Of a stretch of DNA of 64,000 nt, positions 53,153 through 62,911 are shown piece by piece; the stretch's first letter is position 1, and every line of letters starts with the position of its first letter. Below the pieces are notes generated by a model. It was not told the origin of the DNA and did not search any database. It worked only from the letters and a program-made list of their open reading frames with translations. The position numbers were made by a program, and so were the translations under genes. The stretch comes from Sphingopyxis sp. QXT-31 (GTDB lineage Bacteria > Pseudomonadota > Alphaproteobacteria > Sphingomonadales > Sphingomonadaceae): contig NZ_CP019449.1 in NCBI RefSeq assembly GCF_001984035.1, positions 2,170,001-2,234,000 of the forward strand. Direction: 5' to 3'.

Positions 53153-53851
53153 ATGATCCAGTTCAGGGACCGCGGCGCACGAGGTCGCCACCAAGGCGCT
53201 CAGATCGACGCCCACCACAGCTTCTCCTTCGCCGACTATAACGACCCCAAGCATATGGGATTCCGTGCGCTCCGCGTGCTCAACGAAGACCGCGTCGTTC
53301 CCGGCGCCGGCCTGCCCGAACATGGCCATGGGGACATGGAGATCGTGACGATCGTGCTGAAGGGGGCTGTCGAGCATCGCGACAATCTCGGCAACAGCGC
53401 TGTCGTCCGCGCGGGCGAGGTCCAGCGGATGAGCGCCGGCACAGGCATCCGTCACAGCGAGCGCAACCCGAGCGCCGACGAACGCACCCACTTGCTCCAG
53501 ATCTGGATCATCCCAGCCGAAACCGGCGGTCCGCCGACCTATGAGCAAAGGTCGTTCGCCGACGACGGCGAGCGCAACCGCTGGATCACCATCGCCAGCG
53601 GCGATGGACGCGACGGATCGCTGACGCTGCGTCAGGACGCGGCGATGGCGATCGCCCGGCTTGACGAGGGCATAACGATCAACCGCGAGCTCGACCCGGC
53701 GCGCGGCTATTGGGTCCAGGTCATCGCCGGAATCGTCGGCCTCAACGGAACAGAAATGCGTGAAGGAGACGGTGCCGCGATCACTTCGGAGGAGGAAATC
53801 TCGTTCGAGGCAGACACGGACGCCGAAGTCTTGCTCATCGACCTGCCGTAA
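53153..53851 (+). CDS. Pirin family protein (YhhW-like) 2
   Basis: This is the second bicupin of 232 residues, paralogous to the gene before it (shared FQIW/LQIWIIP and MSAGTGIRHSE). The iron-binding motif is GLPEHGHGDMEIVTIV. The ATG at 53153 follows GGGAGAGAG; an open stretch upstream (from 53102) is not used. The tandem pair probably arose by duplication and may be cotranscribed. Confidence 0.9.
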   Translation: MIQFRDRGARGRHQGAQIDAHHSFSFADYNDPKHMGFRALRVLNEDRVVPGAGLPEHGHGDMEIVTIVLKGAVEHRDNLGNSAVVRAGEVQRMSAGTGIRHSERNPSADERTHLLQIWIIPAETGGPPTYEQRSFADDGERNRWITIASGDGRDGSLTLRQDAAMAIARLDEGITINRELDPARGYWVQVIAGIVGLNGTEMREGDGAAITSEEEISFEADTDAEVLLIDLP

Positions 53852-53917
53852 CTGGAAACCGATGCCTCCAAGAATCGGCCAAGATCGACTGCCCCAAGCC
53901 AGATCAGGAGAAAGACG

Positions 53918-54319
<402 letters not shown>

Positions 54320-54430
54320 GAAACGGATCGGGCGGATGGGGTCCGTCAGCTTCCGAGCGTAAGTCTCGCAGAAACGGGTACTCGGCCTGTTAGAAATCAA
54401 GGGGCTTGCGCTACTCGCGACATCAAATCA

Positions 54431-54444
54431 TGATAGCGCTACCA
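54431..54444 (+). promoter_or_regulatory. LacI-type operator before the sugar porter
   Basis: TGATAGCGCTACCA differs by one base from the perfect palindrome TGGTAGCGCTACCA, with the central CG typical of LacI/GalR operators. It ends 21 bases before the transporter ATG, a position for repression. The second copy is at 57551-57564. Confidence 0.75.
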
Positions 54445-54465
54445 TAACGGAGCTTGGGAGAGCGC

Positions 54466-55875
54466 ATGAACACCACGTCGGGAAGCCAGACCAATCTGGC
54501 GCTCATTTTTGCGATCGTCGCCGTCGCCACGATCGGGGGTCTGCTGTTCGGTTACGACAGCGGTGCGGTTAACGGGACGCAGGACGGATTGCGCACCGCC
54601 TTCGCCCTGGGCGAGGCGGGGCTGGGCTTTACCGTCGGATCACTGCTTATCGGCTGTTTTATAGGCGCATTCCTTGCAGGCAAGCTCGCGGACGTGCTTG
54701 GCCGACGCAATGTGATGATATTGTCTGCGGTGCTGTTCCTCGTCGGTGCGCTGATTCAGGGCTTTGCCCATGTCCAGGCGCTGTTCGTCGTCGCCCGGAT
54801 CATGGGCGGGATGGCGGTCGGCGCGGCGAGCGTGCTGTCGCCGGCCTATATCTCCGAAGTCGCTCCCGCGCATATCCGCGGCCGCATGACGACGGTGCAG
54901 CAGATCATGATCATTACCGGGCTGACCGCCGCCTTCGTCGTCAACTATTTCCTCGCCGCGAGCGCCGGCACCTCGACCGCGCCTTATTGGGCGGGGATCG
55001 AGGCGTGGCGCTGGATGTATCTGATGCAGGCGGTCCCCGCGGCGGTCTTTCTGATCGCGCTGCTCTTCATCCCCGAAAGCCCGCGCTATCTGGTGTCGAA
55101 GGGGCGGATCGACGAAGCCGGCCAGGTGCTGACCAGATTGTTCGGCGCCGACGAAGCGGCGACCAAAGTCGCGGAGATCAAGGCGAGCTTCAACGCCGAT
55201 CATCGCCCGCGGCTGTCGGACATCTTCGATCCGGTGAAGGGCGGGGTGCGCCCGATCGTCTGGGCGGGCCTCCTGCTCGCGGTGTTCCAGCAGCTCGTCG
55301 GGATCAACGTGATCTTCTATTATGGCGCGACGCTTTGGCAGCTGGCGGGTTTTACCGAGGACCAGTCGCTGCAGATCAACATCGTGTCGGGGGTCGTGTC
55401 GATCGCGGCCTGTTTCGGGACGATCCTGCTGGTCGACCGGATCGGTCGCAAGCCGCTGCTGCTGATCGGATCGGCGGGGATGGCGGCGACGCTGTTCGCG
55501 CTCGTCTACGCCTTTGCCAATGGCACGCTCGACGCCGACGGACAGCTGCAACTATCGTCGTCGCTGGGCACGCTCGCGCTGATTGCCGCCAATCTGTACG
55601 TGATCTTCTTCAACCTGAGCTGGGGCCCGATCATGTGGGTGATGCTGGGCGAGATGTTCCCGAACCAGATCCGCGGATCGGCGCTGGCGATCTGCGGATT
55701 TTTCCAGTGGTTCGCGAACTTCCTGATCTCCTTCACCTTCCCGATCATGGCGGTCGGGCTGGGCCTCGCGGTCAGCTACAGCTTCTATGCGGTCTGTGCG
55801 GTGATCAGCTTTTTCCTGGTCAAGCGCTTCATCGTCGAAACCAAGGGCAAGGAACTCGAGGCCATGACCGGCTGA
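54466..55875 (+). CDS. MFS sugar porter (xylose/glucose type)
   Basis: This proton-linked sugar transporter has 469 residues and 12 membrane helices. Sugar-porter signatures are present: GGLLFGYDSGAVNGTQ (TM1), GRRN between TM2 and TM3, PESPRYLVSKGR after TM6, QQLVGINVIFYYG in TM7, and a final VETKGKELE. The ATG at 54466 follows GGGAGAG; a TTG four codons upstream is less likely. A LacI-type operator precedes it and a terminator follows. Proximity to a xylanase and GH3 enzyme suggests a pentose or short oligosaccharide product as substrate. Confidence 0.92.
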   Translation: MNTTSGSQTNLALIFAIVAVATIGGLLFGYDSGAVNGTQDGLRTAFALGEAGLGFTVGSLLIGCFIGAFLAGKLADVLGRRNVMILSAVLFLVGALIQGFAHVQALFVVARIMGGMAVGAASVLSPAYISEVAPAHIRGRMTTVQQIMIITGLTAAFVVNYFLAASAGTSTAPYWAGIEAWRWMYLMQAVPAAVFLIALLFIPESPRYLVSKGRIDEAGQVLTRLFGADEAATKVAEIKASFNADHRPRLSDIFDPVKGGVRPIVWAGLLLAVFQQLVGINVIFYYGATLWQLAGFTEDQSLQINIVSGVVSIAACFGTILLVDRIGRKPLLLIGSAGMAATLFALVYAFANGTLDADGQLQLSSSLGTLALIAANLYVIFFNLSWGPIMWVMLGEMFPNQIRGSALAICGFFQWFANFLISFTFPIMAVGLGLAVSYSFYAVCAVISFFLVKRFIVETKGKELEAMTG

Positions 55876-55900
55876 GCGCGTCCCAGCGAAGCCTGTCGAA

Positions 55901-55927
55901 GGGGGCCGGGCGACCGGCCCCCTTTTT
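55901..55927 (+). terminator. Terminator of the sugar porter
   Basis: GGGGGCCGG/CCGGCCCCC (55901-55909 and 55914-55922) has a 4-nt loop followed by TTTTT. It is 25 bp after the stop. Confidence 0.93.
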
Positions 55928-55938
55928 CGTGGCCGGGA

Positions 55939-57441
55939 TCAGGCGGCGCAATGCTCGCGGATATAGTCGCGGTGGAGCGGCATATGGTCGACCGACGCGG
56001 TGACCGCCGCCTTGATCTGGCGCAGCCGGTCGCGCGTCTGCTCGATCGGCATCAGTTCGGCGACCGGGTCGAAGCCGCGCGCGCCGAGCCGTTGCCCCTC
56101 CATTACCGCGAACCAGCTGGTGTCGTTGAACAATTCCTCATGCTCGCGAAAGGCGCGGCCGCTGCTCTGGAACACACGGATCTTTTCGGCGAGCCGGTCG
56201 GGGATCGGCATCGTGCGGCAATAGTTCCAGAAATCGGAGTCGTCGCGCGTCGTCACATGATAGTGCAGCACGAGGAAATCGCGCACCAATTCGCTCTCCT
56301 CGACCATCAGCCGGTTGTAGCGCTCGATGCTTGCCGGTTCGAAGCCGCGGTCGGGAAAATTCGATAGCAGGCGCGCGATGCCCGTCTGGATCATCCAGAT
56401 GCTGGTCGATTCGAGCGGTTCCATGAAGCCCGCCGACAGGCCGATCGACACGCAGTTCTTTTCCCAGAAGCGCGCGCGGTGGCCGGTCGTGAATTTGAGG
56501 AAGCGCGGATCGGCGAGCGGCTTGCCGTCGAGATTGGCCAGCAGCACCGCCGCCGCCTCGTCGTCGGAGATATAGTCGCTGCAATAGACATGGCCGTTGC
56601 CGATGCGGTGCTGGAGCGGGATGCGCCATTGCCAGCCCGCCGAGCGCGCGGTCGACCGGGTGTAGGGCGTGAACTCCCCGCCATGTTCGCACGGCACCGC
56701 GACCGCGCGGTTGCACGGCAGGAAAGACGACCAGTCGACATAGGGGACGCCGAGCGCGCGCCCGATGAGCAGGCCGCCGAACCCCGAACAGTCGATGAAC
56801 AGCTGTCCGCCGACGACGCGCCCGTCCGCCATCGTGACATGCTCGATATGGCCGGTTTCTCCATTGCGCGCGACGTCGGTGATCTTGCCCTCGACGCGGC
56901 GCACGCCGTTCGCCTCGGCCAGTTCGCGCAGATAGAGCGCGTAGAGGCCGGCGTCGAAATGAAAGGCGTAGGCGATCGACGACAGCAGCGAACCCGGCGC
57001 GGTCGTCGGGCGCATGAACTTGCCGTGGCGGGCGGCCTTCGCCATCACCGAATAATCCTCGACGTCGGCGAACTCGGGTTCGCCGCGCAGCCGCTGCCAG
57101 AAAGCGTGGAAGGACACGCCGCCCATATCGACGCCGATGTTGCCGAAGGGGTGGAAATAGCGCTGGCCGATCCCGCCCCAGTCGACGAACTCGATCCCGA
57201 GCTTGAAGCTGCCCTTGGTGCGGCGGACGAAATCATCCTCGTCGATGCCCAGCATGCGGTTGAAGATGTTGATCTGCGGGATCGTCGCCTCGCCGACCCC
57301 GACGGTGCCGATCTCGTCCGATTCCACCAGGGTGATGCGCGCATAGTCGGGGCCCAGGATGCGGGCGAGGGCGGCCGCGGTCATCCAGCCCGCGGTGCCG
57401 CCGCCGACGATGACAATCGATTGAATTCGGTTCGTTTCCAT
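55939..57441 (-). CDS. Tryptophan-halogenase-family flavoprotein
   Basis: This protein has the flavin-dependent halogenase fold: GGGTAGWM (13-20, FAD), Lys80 in FVRRTKGSFKLGIEF at the position of the PrnA catalytic Lys79, and WQWRIPLQHR matching the WxWxIP motif that excludes monooxygenation. At 500 residues the length fits. In sphingomonads and xanthomonads many such genes sit beside TonB receptors and glycoside hydrolases; some enzymes of this group halogenate indole. A secondary-metabolite cluster is not present. The ATG at 57441 follows GGAGGGGGA (a GTG one codon upstream is possible). It diverges from the TonB receptor gene. Confidence 0.9.
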   Translation of the reverse strand: METNRIQSIVIVGGGTAGWMTAAALARILGPDYARITLVESDEIGTVGVGEATIPQINIFNRMLGIDEDDFVRRTKGSFKLGIEFVDWGGIGQRYFHPFGNIGVDMGGVSFHAFWQRLRGEPEFADVEDYSVMAKAARHGKFMRPTTAPGSLLSSIAYAFHFDAGLYALYLRELAEANGVRRVEGKITDVARNGETGHIEHVTMADGRVVGGQLFIDCSGFGGLLIGRALGVPYVDWSSFLPCNRAVAVPCEHGGEFTPYTRSTARSAGWQWRIPLQHRIGNGHVYCSDYISDDEAAAVLLANLDGKPLADPRFLKFTTGHRARFWEKNCVSIGLSAGFMEPLESTSIWMIQTGIARLLSNFPDRGFEPASIERYNRLMVEESELVRDFLVLHYHVTTRDDSDFWNYCRTMPIPDRLAEKIRVFQSSGRAFREHEELFNDTSWFAVMEGQRLGARGFDPVAELMPIEQTRDRLRQIKAAVTASVDHMPLHRDYIREHCAA

Positions 57442-57550
57442 CACACTCCCCCTCCGGCGTCGGCATTTTTGTCACACCCGATCACCATCGTTGATCCCTA
57501 GCGCAAATCACCGCTTGTCGAAAGCCGGTGTATGCCATATGACATGCAAA

Positions 57551-57564
57551 TGGTAGCGCTACCT
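57551..57564 (+). promoter_or_regulatory. LacI-type operator before the TonB receptor
   Basis: TGGTAGCGCTACCT is one base off the palindrome TGGTAGCGCTACCA. It lies in the 179-bp divergent gap between the halogenase-like gene and the TonB receptor gene, 56 bases before the receptor ATG, and could act on both promoters. Confidence 0.8.
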
Positions 57565-57620
57565 TTTCAGGTTCGCGACTATATGAGGCCGAAAAGGCCC
57601 GTGACATGGGAGGGGTTTAA

Positions 57621-60600
57621 ATGCCTGTTGCAACGATATTTTCTCGTAAAGCGCAGCACACGAATCACGCGGCGCCCTGGCTTCGTATCGGCGCCTCGAC
57701 GCTGGCACTCGTGGCCGCCACGATAATCGCTACCCCGGCCCTGGCCCAGGACAGTGACGAGAGCGAGGTCGCCGAGGCGAGCGGCGACGACGCGATCGTC
57801 GTGACCGGCTTCCGCGCCGCGCTGCAGAGCGCGCAGGGTCGCAAGGAAAATGCGGATACCGTCATCGACTCGATCACCGCCGAAGATATCGGCGCGCTGC
57901 CCGACCGCTCGGTTACCGAGGCGCTGCAGCGTATTCCAGGCGTCACCATCAACCGCTTCTCGGCGGGCGTCGACCCCGACCATTTCTCGGTCGAGGGGTC
58001 GGGCGTCACCATCCGCGGCCTCAGCTATGTCGGATCGCGCTTCAACGGCCGCGACGCATTCAGCGCCGGTAACGGGTCGGGGCTGAGCTTCGCCGACGTG
58101 CCGTCCGAGCTGCTCGCGGGGGTGGATGTCTACAAGACGCCGTCGGCGGACCTGATCGAGGGCGGCATCGGCGGCATCGTCAATTTGCGGACACGCCTGC
58201 CCTTCGACCAGACCGGCCTGCTGATCGCCGGTTCGGCCGAGCTCAACTACGGCGACTTCGTCGAAAAATCGGCGCCGACCTTTTCGGCGCTGGTCAGCAA
58301 TCGCTGGTCGACCGGCATCGGCGAGATCGGCATCCTGGCGAGCGCCTCCTATTCGCAGCTCTATTCGCAGGCCGACCGCATCGGCATCTCGAGCTTTCGC
58401 CCGCGGACGAGCTATTCGGACGGGACGCGCACCGATGTGGTGCCCTTCTCCGGCGCGACCGCAGGACCGTCGGTCCTGTTCCCGCGCGGCGCCGTGCTCG
58501 GCCGCCAGAATTTCAACCGCGAACGCTACGGCTATTCGGGCGCGCTGCAGTGGGAAAGCAACGACGGCACGTTGGCCGCGACCTTCCAGTTCCTGCGGTC
58601 CGACGCGCGTCAGGCGTGGAGCGAGAATACGATCGAAATCGCCACCGACAATGTGTCGAACAACGGCGATTCACGCGCCGTTGCCGGCACCTCGCTTGAT
58701 TTCGACGACAGCGGCGTATTCGAAAATGGCGTGATCACCGGCCCGACCGGCTGGCGCGCCGACCAGCAGACCGACGACGTGCGCACCCCGGTGCTCGGTC
58801 TCCAGTCGAACAATATCCGGCGCGATCATTATGAGCGGATCAAGACCACCGACTATTCGGCCAATCTGCGCTGGACGCCGACCGAGAATTTTGCGCTGAA
58901 CTTCGACTATCAGCACGTCGATTCGAAGAGCGACGTCGAGGACAACACGCTGTGGGGTTCGTCCTATCAGGATGCAGCGATCACGCTGAACGGCAAGGGC
59001 CTGCCGCTGGTGCAGTTCCTGCCGCCGCAGACCTGCATCAATCCGGCCTGCCCGGGTCCGGAAGGATCGACCGGCGGCACGATCGGTTTCGACGACGACG
59101 ACCATCCCTCCTATTTCGGGACCAACCACCAGAGCTTCACCGATCCGTTCAACAGCTTCTATCGCGCGGCGATGGACCATCTGGAAGCGAGCGAAGGCAG
59201 CGAGGACGCCTTCCGCGTCGATGCCGAACTCTCCTTCCCCGACAGCGGCTTCCTGAAGTCGGTGCAGGTCGGCGGGCGCTATGCCGATACCGAGCAGACC
59301 GCGCGTTTCTCGATCTACAATTGGGGCGTGCTCAGCGAGCAATGGGGCAATGGCGGGCCGGTCTGGTTCGACGACAATGTCGACGGCGTGGTCGGCGGCA
59401 CCGGCGGCACCCCGCCGCAGGGCTATGAGCAGGTCTTCTATCCGAACTTCTTCCGCGGCGCCGCCAACAATCCGATCGCGGGCCAAGGGCGCCTCTTCTA
59501 CTCGGGCGACACGGTGAAGGACCGCGAAGCCTATATCGCCTATGCCAACGCCATCGCGCGCGAATGGCAGGGGACGACGACCTGCGGCGTCGATGGCCGG
59601 ACGATCAACGCGGGTTGGAATTCGCTCGCCGACCGCTGCGGCAATGTCGCGGGCACGCCGTTCCAGCCGGGCGAGATCAACCCGCAGCAGAACAAGAATT
59701 TCGCACTCTACGGGATGGTCAAGTTCGACAGCGAATTCGGCGGCGGAACGCGGCTGACCGGCAACGTCGGGCTGCGCTACACGCGCACCAAGCGGACGTC
59801 GCAGGGTTTCCAGCAATTCGCCAACAATCCGACGTCGATCACGACCGAGCAGGCGTGTATCGATGCCGCCAATGCCGGGCAGCCGGCGACCGGTTTCTGT
59901 ACCTTCACGCCCGCCGTGCGCCAGCAGGCGCGCGACTATTTGAACGGCGCGCTGCTGCCGATCGACGCCAAGACGACCTATGATTATTTCCTGCCCAGCG
60001 TGAACCTGAAGCTCGAGGTCGGCGGCGGGTTGCAGTTCCGCGCGGGCTATTTCAAGGGCGTCTTCGCCCCGCCCTTTGGCTTCTCGCGGAATTATTTCAA
60101 TGTGACGGGCCTGTCCGCCGAGCAGAATGTCGACAGTAGCGGCGCGGCGATTCCGGGCAGCTTCCGGATCCAGTCGACGGTGACCGCCGGCAATCCCAAT
60201 CTGTTGCCCACGACGTCGGACAATTTCGACCTCACCGCCGAATATTATTTCAGCAAGGTGGGACAGATCACGCTGTCGCTGTTCCACAAGCGGCTGCACA
60301 ATGTGGTGACCAATGCGACGGTGTCGACCGACCTCACCAACAATGGCGCGACCTTCCCGGTCGTGCTGACGACGGCAGTGAATTCGGAGGACACGGGCAA
60401 GGTCACCGGTGCCGAAGTGTCGTACCAGCAGGTGTTCGACTTCCTGCCGGGGCCGCTATCGGGCCTCGGGCTGCAGGCGACCTATACCTATGTCAAATCG
60501 TCGGGTGTGCCGCAAACGACGCTGTCGGCAACCGACCCCGATGTTGCGGCGGGGCGGCAGTCGGCGATTTCGGGCGACGCGTTCCCGCTCCAGGGGCTGT

Positions 60601-60935
60601 CGAAGCATACGATCAACTTCACCCCGTTCATCGACATCGGTCCGCTGTCGCTGCGCGCGTCCTACAACTGGCGCTCGCGCTACCTGCTGACGATCCGCGA
60701 CGTGATCACGCCGTTCGATCCGATCTTCCAGCGCGCCTATGGCCAGCTCGACGCATCGGCGACGGTCAGCGTCACCGACAATTTCAAGCTGGGCGTCCAG
60801 GCGGTGAACATCCTGAACTCGCAGACCAAGACCGAGGCCGCGGTGCTCAACGGGGCCGGCGAGATCCAGTACGTCCCGCGCCAATGGTATATGAGCGACC
60901 GCCGCTTCACGATCCTGGCGCGCTTCACCTTTTAG
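57621..60935 (+). CDS. TonB-dependent outer-membrane receptor
   Basis: This large receptor (1104 residues) imports a substrate across the outer membrane using TonB. The signal peptide is cut near residue 42 (PALAQ). The TonB box is DDAIVVTG. The plug domain runs to about 200 (TAEDIGALPDRSVTEALQRIPGV is its hallmark). The rest is a 22-strand barrel ending in the aromatic RFTILARFTF. This size and plug type are typical of carbohydrate-associated receptors of sphingomonads. A LacI-type operator and a terminator bound the gene. A xylo-oligosaccharide substrate is inferred from the neighbours. Confidence 0.94.
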   Translation: MPVATIFSRKAQHTNHAAPWLRIGASTLALVAATIIATPALAQDSDESEVAEASGDDAIVVTGFRAALQSAQGRKENADTVIDSITAEDIGALPDRSVTEALQRIPGVTINRFSAGVDPDHFSVEGSGVTIRGLSYVGSRFNGRDAFSAGNGSGLSFADVPSELLAGVDVYKTPSADLIEGGIGGIVNLRTRLPFDQTGLLIAGSAELNYGDFVEKSAPTFSALVSNRWSTGIGEIGILASASYSQLYSQADRIGISSFRPRTSYSDGTRTDVVPFSGATAGPSVLFPRGAVLGRQNFNRERYGYSGALQWESNDGTLAATFQFLRSDARQAWSENTIEIATDNVSNNGDSRAVAGTSLDFDDSGVFENGVITGPTGWRADQQTDDVRTPVLGLQSNNIRRDHYERIKTTDYSANLRWTPTENFALNFDYQHVDSKSDVEDNTLWGSSYQDAAITLNGKGLPLVQFLPPQTCINPACPGPEGSTGGTIGFDDDDHPSYFGTNHQSFTDPFNSFYRAAMDHLEASEGSEDAFRVDAELSFPDSGFLKSVQVGGRYADTEQTARFSIYNWGVLSEQWGNGGPVWFDDNVDGVVGGTGGTPPQGYEQVFYPNFFRGAANNPIAGQGRLFYSGDTVKDREAYIAYANAIAREWQGTTTCGVDGRTINAGWNSLADRCGNVAGTPFQPGEINPQQNKNFALYGMVKFDSEFGGGTRLTGNVGLRYTRTKRTSQGFQQFANNPTSITTEQACIDAANAGQPATGFCTFTPAVRQQARDYLNGALLPIDAKTTYDYFLPSVNLKLEVGGGLQFRAGYFKGVFAPPFGFSRNYFNVTGLSAEQNVDSSGAAIPGSFRIQSTVTAGNPNLLPTTSDNFDLTAEYYFSKVGQITLSLFHKRLHNVVTNATVSTDLTNNGATFPVVLTTAVNSEDTGKVTGAEVSYQQVFDFLPGPLSGLGLQATYTYVKSSGVPQTTLSATDPDVAAGRQSAISGDAFPLQGLSKHTINFTPFIDIGPLSLRASYNWRSRYLLTIRDVITPFDPIFQRAYGQLDASATVSVTDNFKLGVQAVNILNSQTKTEAAVLNGAGEIQYVPRQWYMSDRRFTILARFTF

Positions 60936-60960
60936 GAGTGCATCCCGCCTCCTTCCCTCG

Positions 60961-60995
60961 GGCCGCCGCTTCGCAAGAAACGGCGGCCTTTCTTT
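60961..60995 (+). terminator. Terminator of the TonB receptor
   Basis: A perfect stem GGCCGCCG/CGGCGGCC (60961-60968, 60981-60988) with a 12-nt loop is followed by TTTCTTT. It overlaps the end of the convergent DUF6445 gene by two bases. Confidence 0.9.
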
Positions 60996-61710
60996 ATGCG
61001 GGCGGGCGATAGGCGAGGAACATCGTCGCGGTCAGGCGGCCCGAACGCGGATCGGCGGGATGCGCGACGGCGGGGTCGATGATCCCCGCGTGCAGGCTGT
61101 TGCTGCGATAGAGAATCAGCCGGTCGAACGCCGCCGGGATCGCGGCGACGCGGACATGGTCGGCGGTATCGGGCGACGGATAGGCCGGGCGATGCTGCAC
61201 GGCGAGCGCAGCGTCGCGGGCGCGATCCCACTCCGCCTCGCGGTCGGGCGAAATCGCCTCATAGCCCGTCGACCGCTGCCGGAAAAAGGCGGTGCCGCCG
61301 AAATGGGGCGGGCAGAGATAGTGGACCGTCGCGAAATGCAGCGGATCGCTGGTGTCGATGTGCGGCACCGTCTGGAGCGGGACGAGCTTGGCCGCCGGCG
61401 TCGTGACGATCGAAAAGAAACATTCGGCGCGCGCGAGCCGGGCATCGCCGAGTGCATAGACGCGGCGCACGAGCGGATCGAGCCGCGTCGCCATTGCCCG
61501 CACATAGTCGAGCGGCATCGGGGCGCGAAGGCCGGGGTAGAGATTGCCCGCGACAGGCGAAAAGGCGACGGCGTTGCAGGCGAAATCGACGAGCGCGTTG
61601 GGGTCGGTCGTCGCGCCGTCGATGCGGATCAGCGGCGCGCGCTCGGCGCCGATCGCGAGGACGTCGATGACCGCGCTGTCGGCGGGACGGCAATCGGGCG
61701 CGGTCGTCAT
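60994..61710 (-). CDS. DUF6445 protein (2OG-Fe(II) oxygenase-like fold)
   Basis: This 238-residue protein has the iron-binding pattern of a 2-oxoglutarate dioxygenase: HID at 117-119, a distal His207 in SLHAGII, and Arg222/Arg225 after it. The central part (HFATVHYLCPPHFGGTAFFRQRSTG) resembles prolyl-hydroxylase-type folds. DUF6445 genes often accompany tryptophan-halogenase-like and TonB receptor genes. The ATG at 61710 follows AAGGAAGGG; an upstream open frame overlaps the xylanase gene. It is the last gene of the GH3-GH10 operon. Catalytic function is inferred from the residues. Confidence 0.78.
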   Translation of the reverse strand: MTTAPDCRPADSAVIDVLAIGAERAPLIRIDGATTDPNALVDFACNAVAFSPVAGNLYPGLRAPMPLDYVRAMATRLDPLVRRVYALGDARLARAECFFSIVTTPAAKLVPLQTVPHIDTSDPLHFATVHYLCPPHFGGTAFFRQRSTGYEAISPDREAEWDRARDAALAVQHRPAYPSPDTADHVRVAAIPAAFDRLILYRSNSLHAGIIDPAVAHPADPRSGRLTATMFLAYRPPA

Positions 61711-61741
61711 CCGCCCTTCCTTCGCCGCGATCGCCGCGCGG

Positions 61742-62911
61742 TCAAGTGCGCGGCGCGGCGCCCGCGAACAGCTCGGCCAGTGCGGCGCGCATCGGATGCG
61801 GGCGATAATCGTCGCCATATGGACAGCAGCGCTGCGGCAGGCCGTCGGCGCGCGGGGCAAAGCCTTGCAGCCAGCTATATTTATCGACCATGCCCCAAGC
61901 GAGGATATCGCGCAGCTGCGGATAGGCGAGCATCACCTCCATATAAGCGCGCGTGTAGTTCGCGACGCCGGCGTCGCGCGCGGCATGGTCGGCGGGCAGG
62001 CCATTGTCCTTGACGTCGAATTCGGTGAGCAGCAGCCGGTAACCCATGCCGGTGACCGCGTCGCAAAAGGCGCGCCACTCCTTGAGGTCATAGGGGCCGA
62101 TGCCCGTCTTGCGGTCGATCGTGCGCATTTCGATGTGCGACTGGATGCCGAGCGCGTCGCACGGCACCCCGCGCTTGCGGAACCCCTCGAGCAGGCGCAG
62201 CACGCCGGCGCGGTGGTTCGCATGGCCGGGTTCCCAGCTCATATAGTCGTTATAAACGAGCTCGGCGTCGGGCAATTCGGTCCGCGCGGTGTGAAAGGCG
62301 AGATCGACGACCGCCTCGTGGCTGCCCATCGCCTTCGACATCGACGTATCGACGAAGGCGCCGGTCTTGTCGTCGAACAGTTCATTGACGACATCATAGC
62401 TGTGGATGACGCCGCGATAGCGCCGCGTCACGGTCTCGATATGGCTGGTGATCAGCCGCGCCGCCACGGTCGCGGGGCGCGCTCCATAGTAGTAATTATT
62501 GACCCACTCGGGCAGCCATTTCGGGCGGTGCCAGAGCAGGGTGTGGCCGCGGATATCGAGGCCCTTCGATTTGGCATAGCGGACGATCGCGTCGAAGGCG
62601 GCGAAATTATATTGGTCGGGGCCGGGGCGGATCGCCTGCCACTTCATCTCATTCTCGGCGACGACGAGTCCGCATTCGCGCTCGACTATGGTGCGATAGT
62701 CGGGATTGCCGATCGAGCCGCTGTCCGATCCTTCGGCGCCATAGGCGATTGCCGAACCGAAGCGCAGCCCCTTGCCCTGCGCGATGGCGTGCAGGCCCTC
62801 GTCCGGAGGCGGCGGCGAGGCAGCCGACCCGGCGCCGCCCGCGCAAGCGGCCAGCGATAGGGCCGAGAGGCCGGCGAGCGCCTCGCGCCGGCTGAGCGTG
62901 GTATCGATCAT
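61742..62911 (-). CDS. GH10 endo-1,4-beta-xylanase, lipoprotein
   Basis: This retaining xylanase has 389 residues. The acid/base is Glu177 (SYDVVNELFDD) and the nucleophile Glu297 (LLLTEFDVKD). Other hallmarks are GSAIAYGAEG, AENEMKWQAIRP and GHTLLWHRPKWLPEWV. The N-terminus (LSRREALAGLSALSLAAC) has a twin arginine and a lipobox with Cys23, so it is probably exported by Tat and lipid-anchored. The start overlaps the GH3 stop (ATGA). It supplies xylo-oligosaccharides outside or in the periplasm. Confidence 0.95.
   Translation of the reverse strand: MIDTTLSRREALAGLSALSLAACAGGAGSAASPPPPDEGLHAIAQGKGLRFGSAIAYGAEGSDSGSIGNPDYRTIVERECGLVVAENEMKWQAIRPGPDQYNFAAFDAIVRYAKSKGLDIRGHTLLWHRPKWLPEWVNNYYYGARPATVAARLITSHIETVTRRYRGVIHSYDVVNELFDDKTGAFVDTSMSKAMGSHEAVVDLAFHTARTELPDAELVYNDYMSWEPGHANHRAGVLRLLEGFRKRGVPCDALGIQSHIEMRTIDRKTGIGPYDLKEWRAFCDAVTGMGYRLLLTEFDVKDNGLPADHAARDAGVANYTRAYMEVMLAYPQLRDILAWGMVDKYSWLQGFAPRADGLPQRCCPYGDDYRPHPMRAALAELFAGAAPRT

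Noticed and set aside
55939..57441. Halogenated antibiotic gene cluster
   Set aside because: No assembly-line, prenyl or indole biosynthesis genes are present; the context is carbohydrate uptake.
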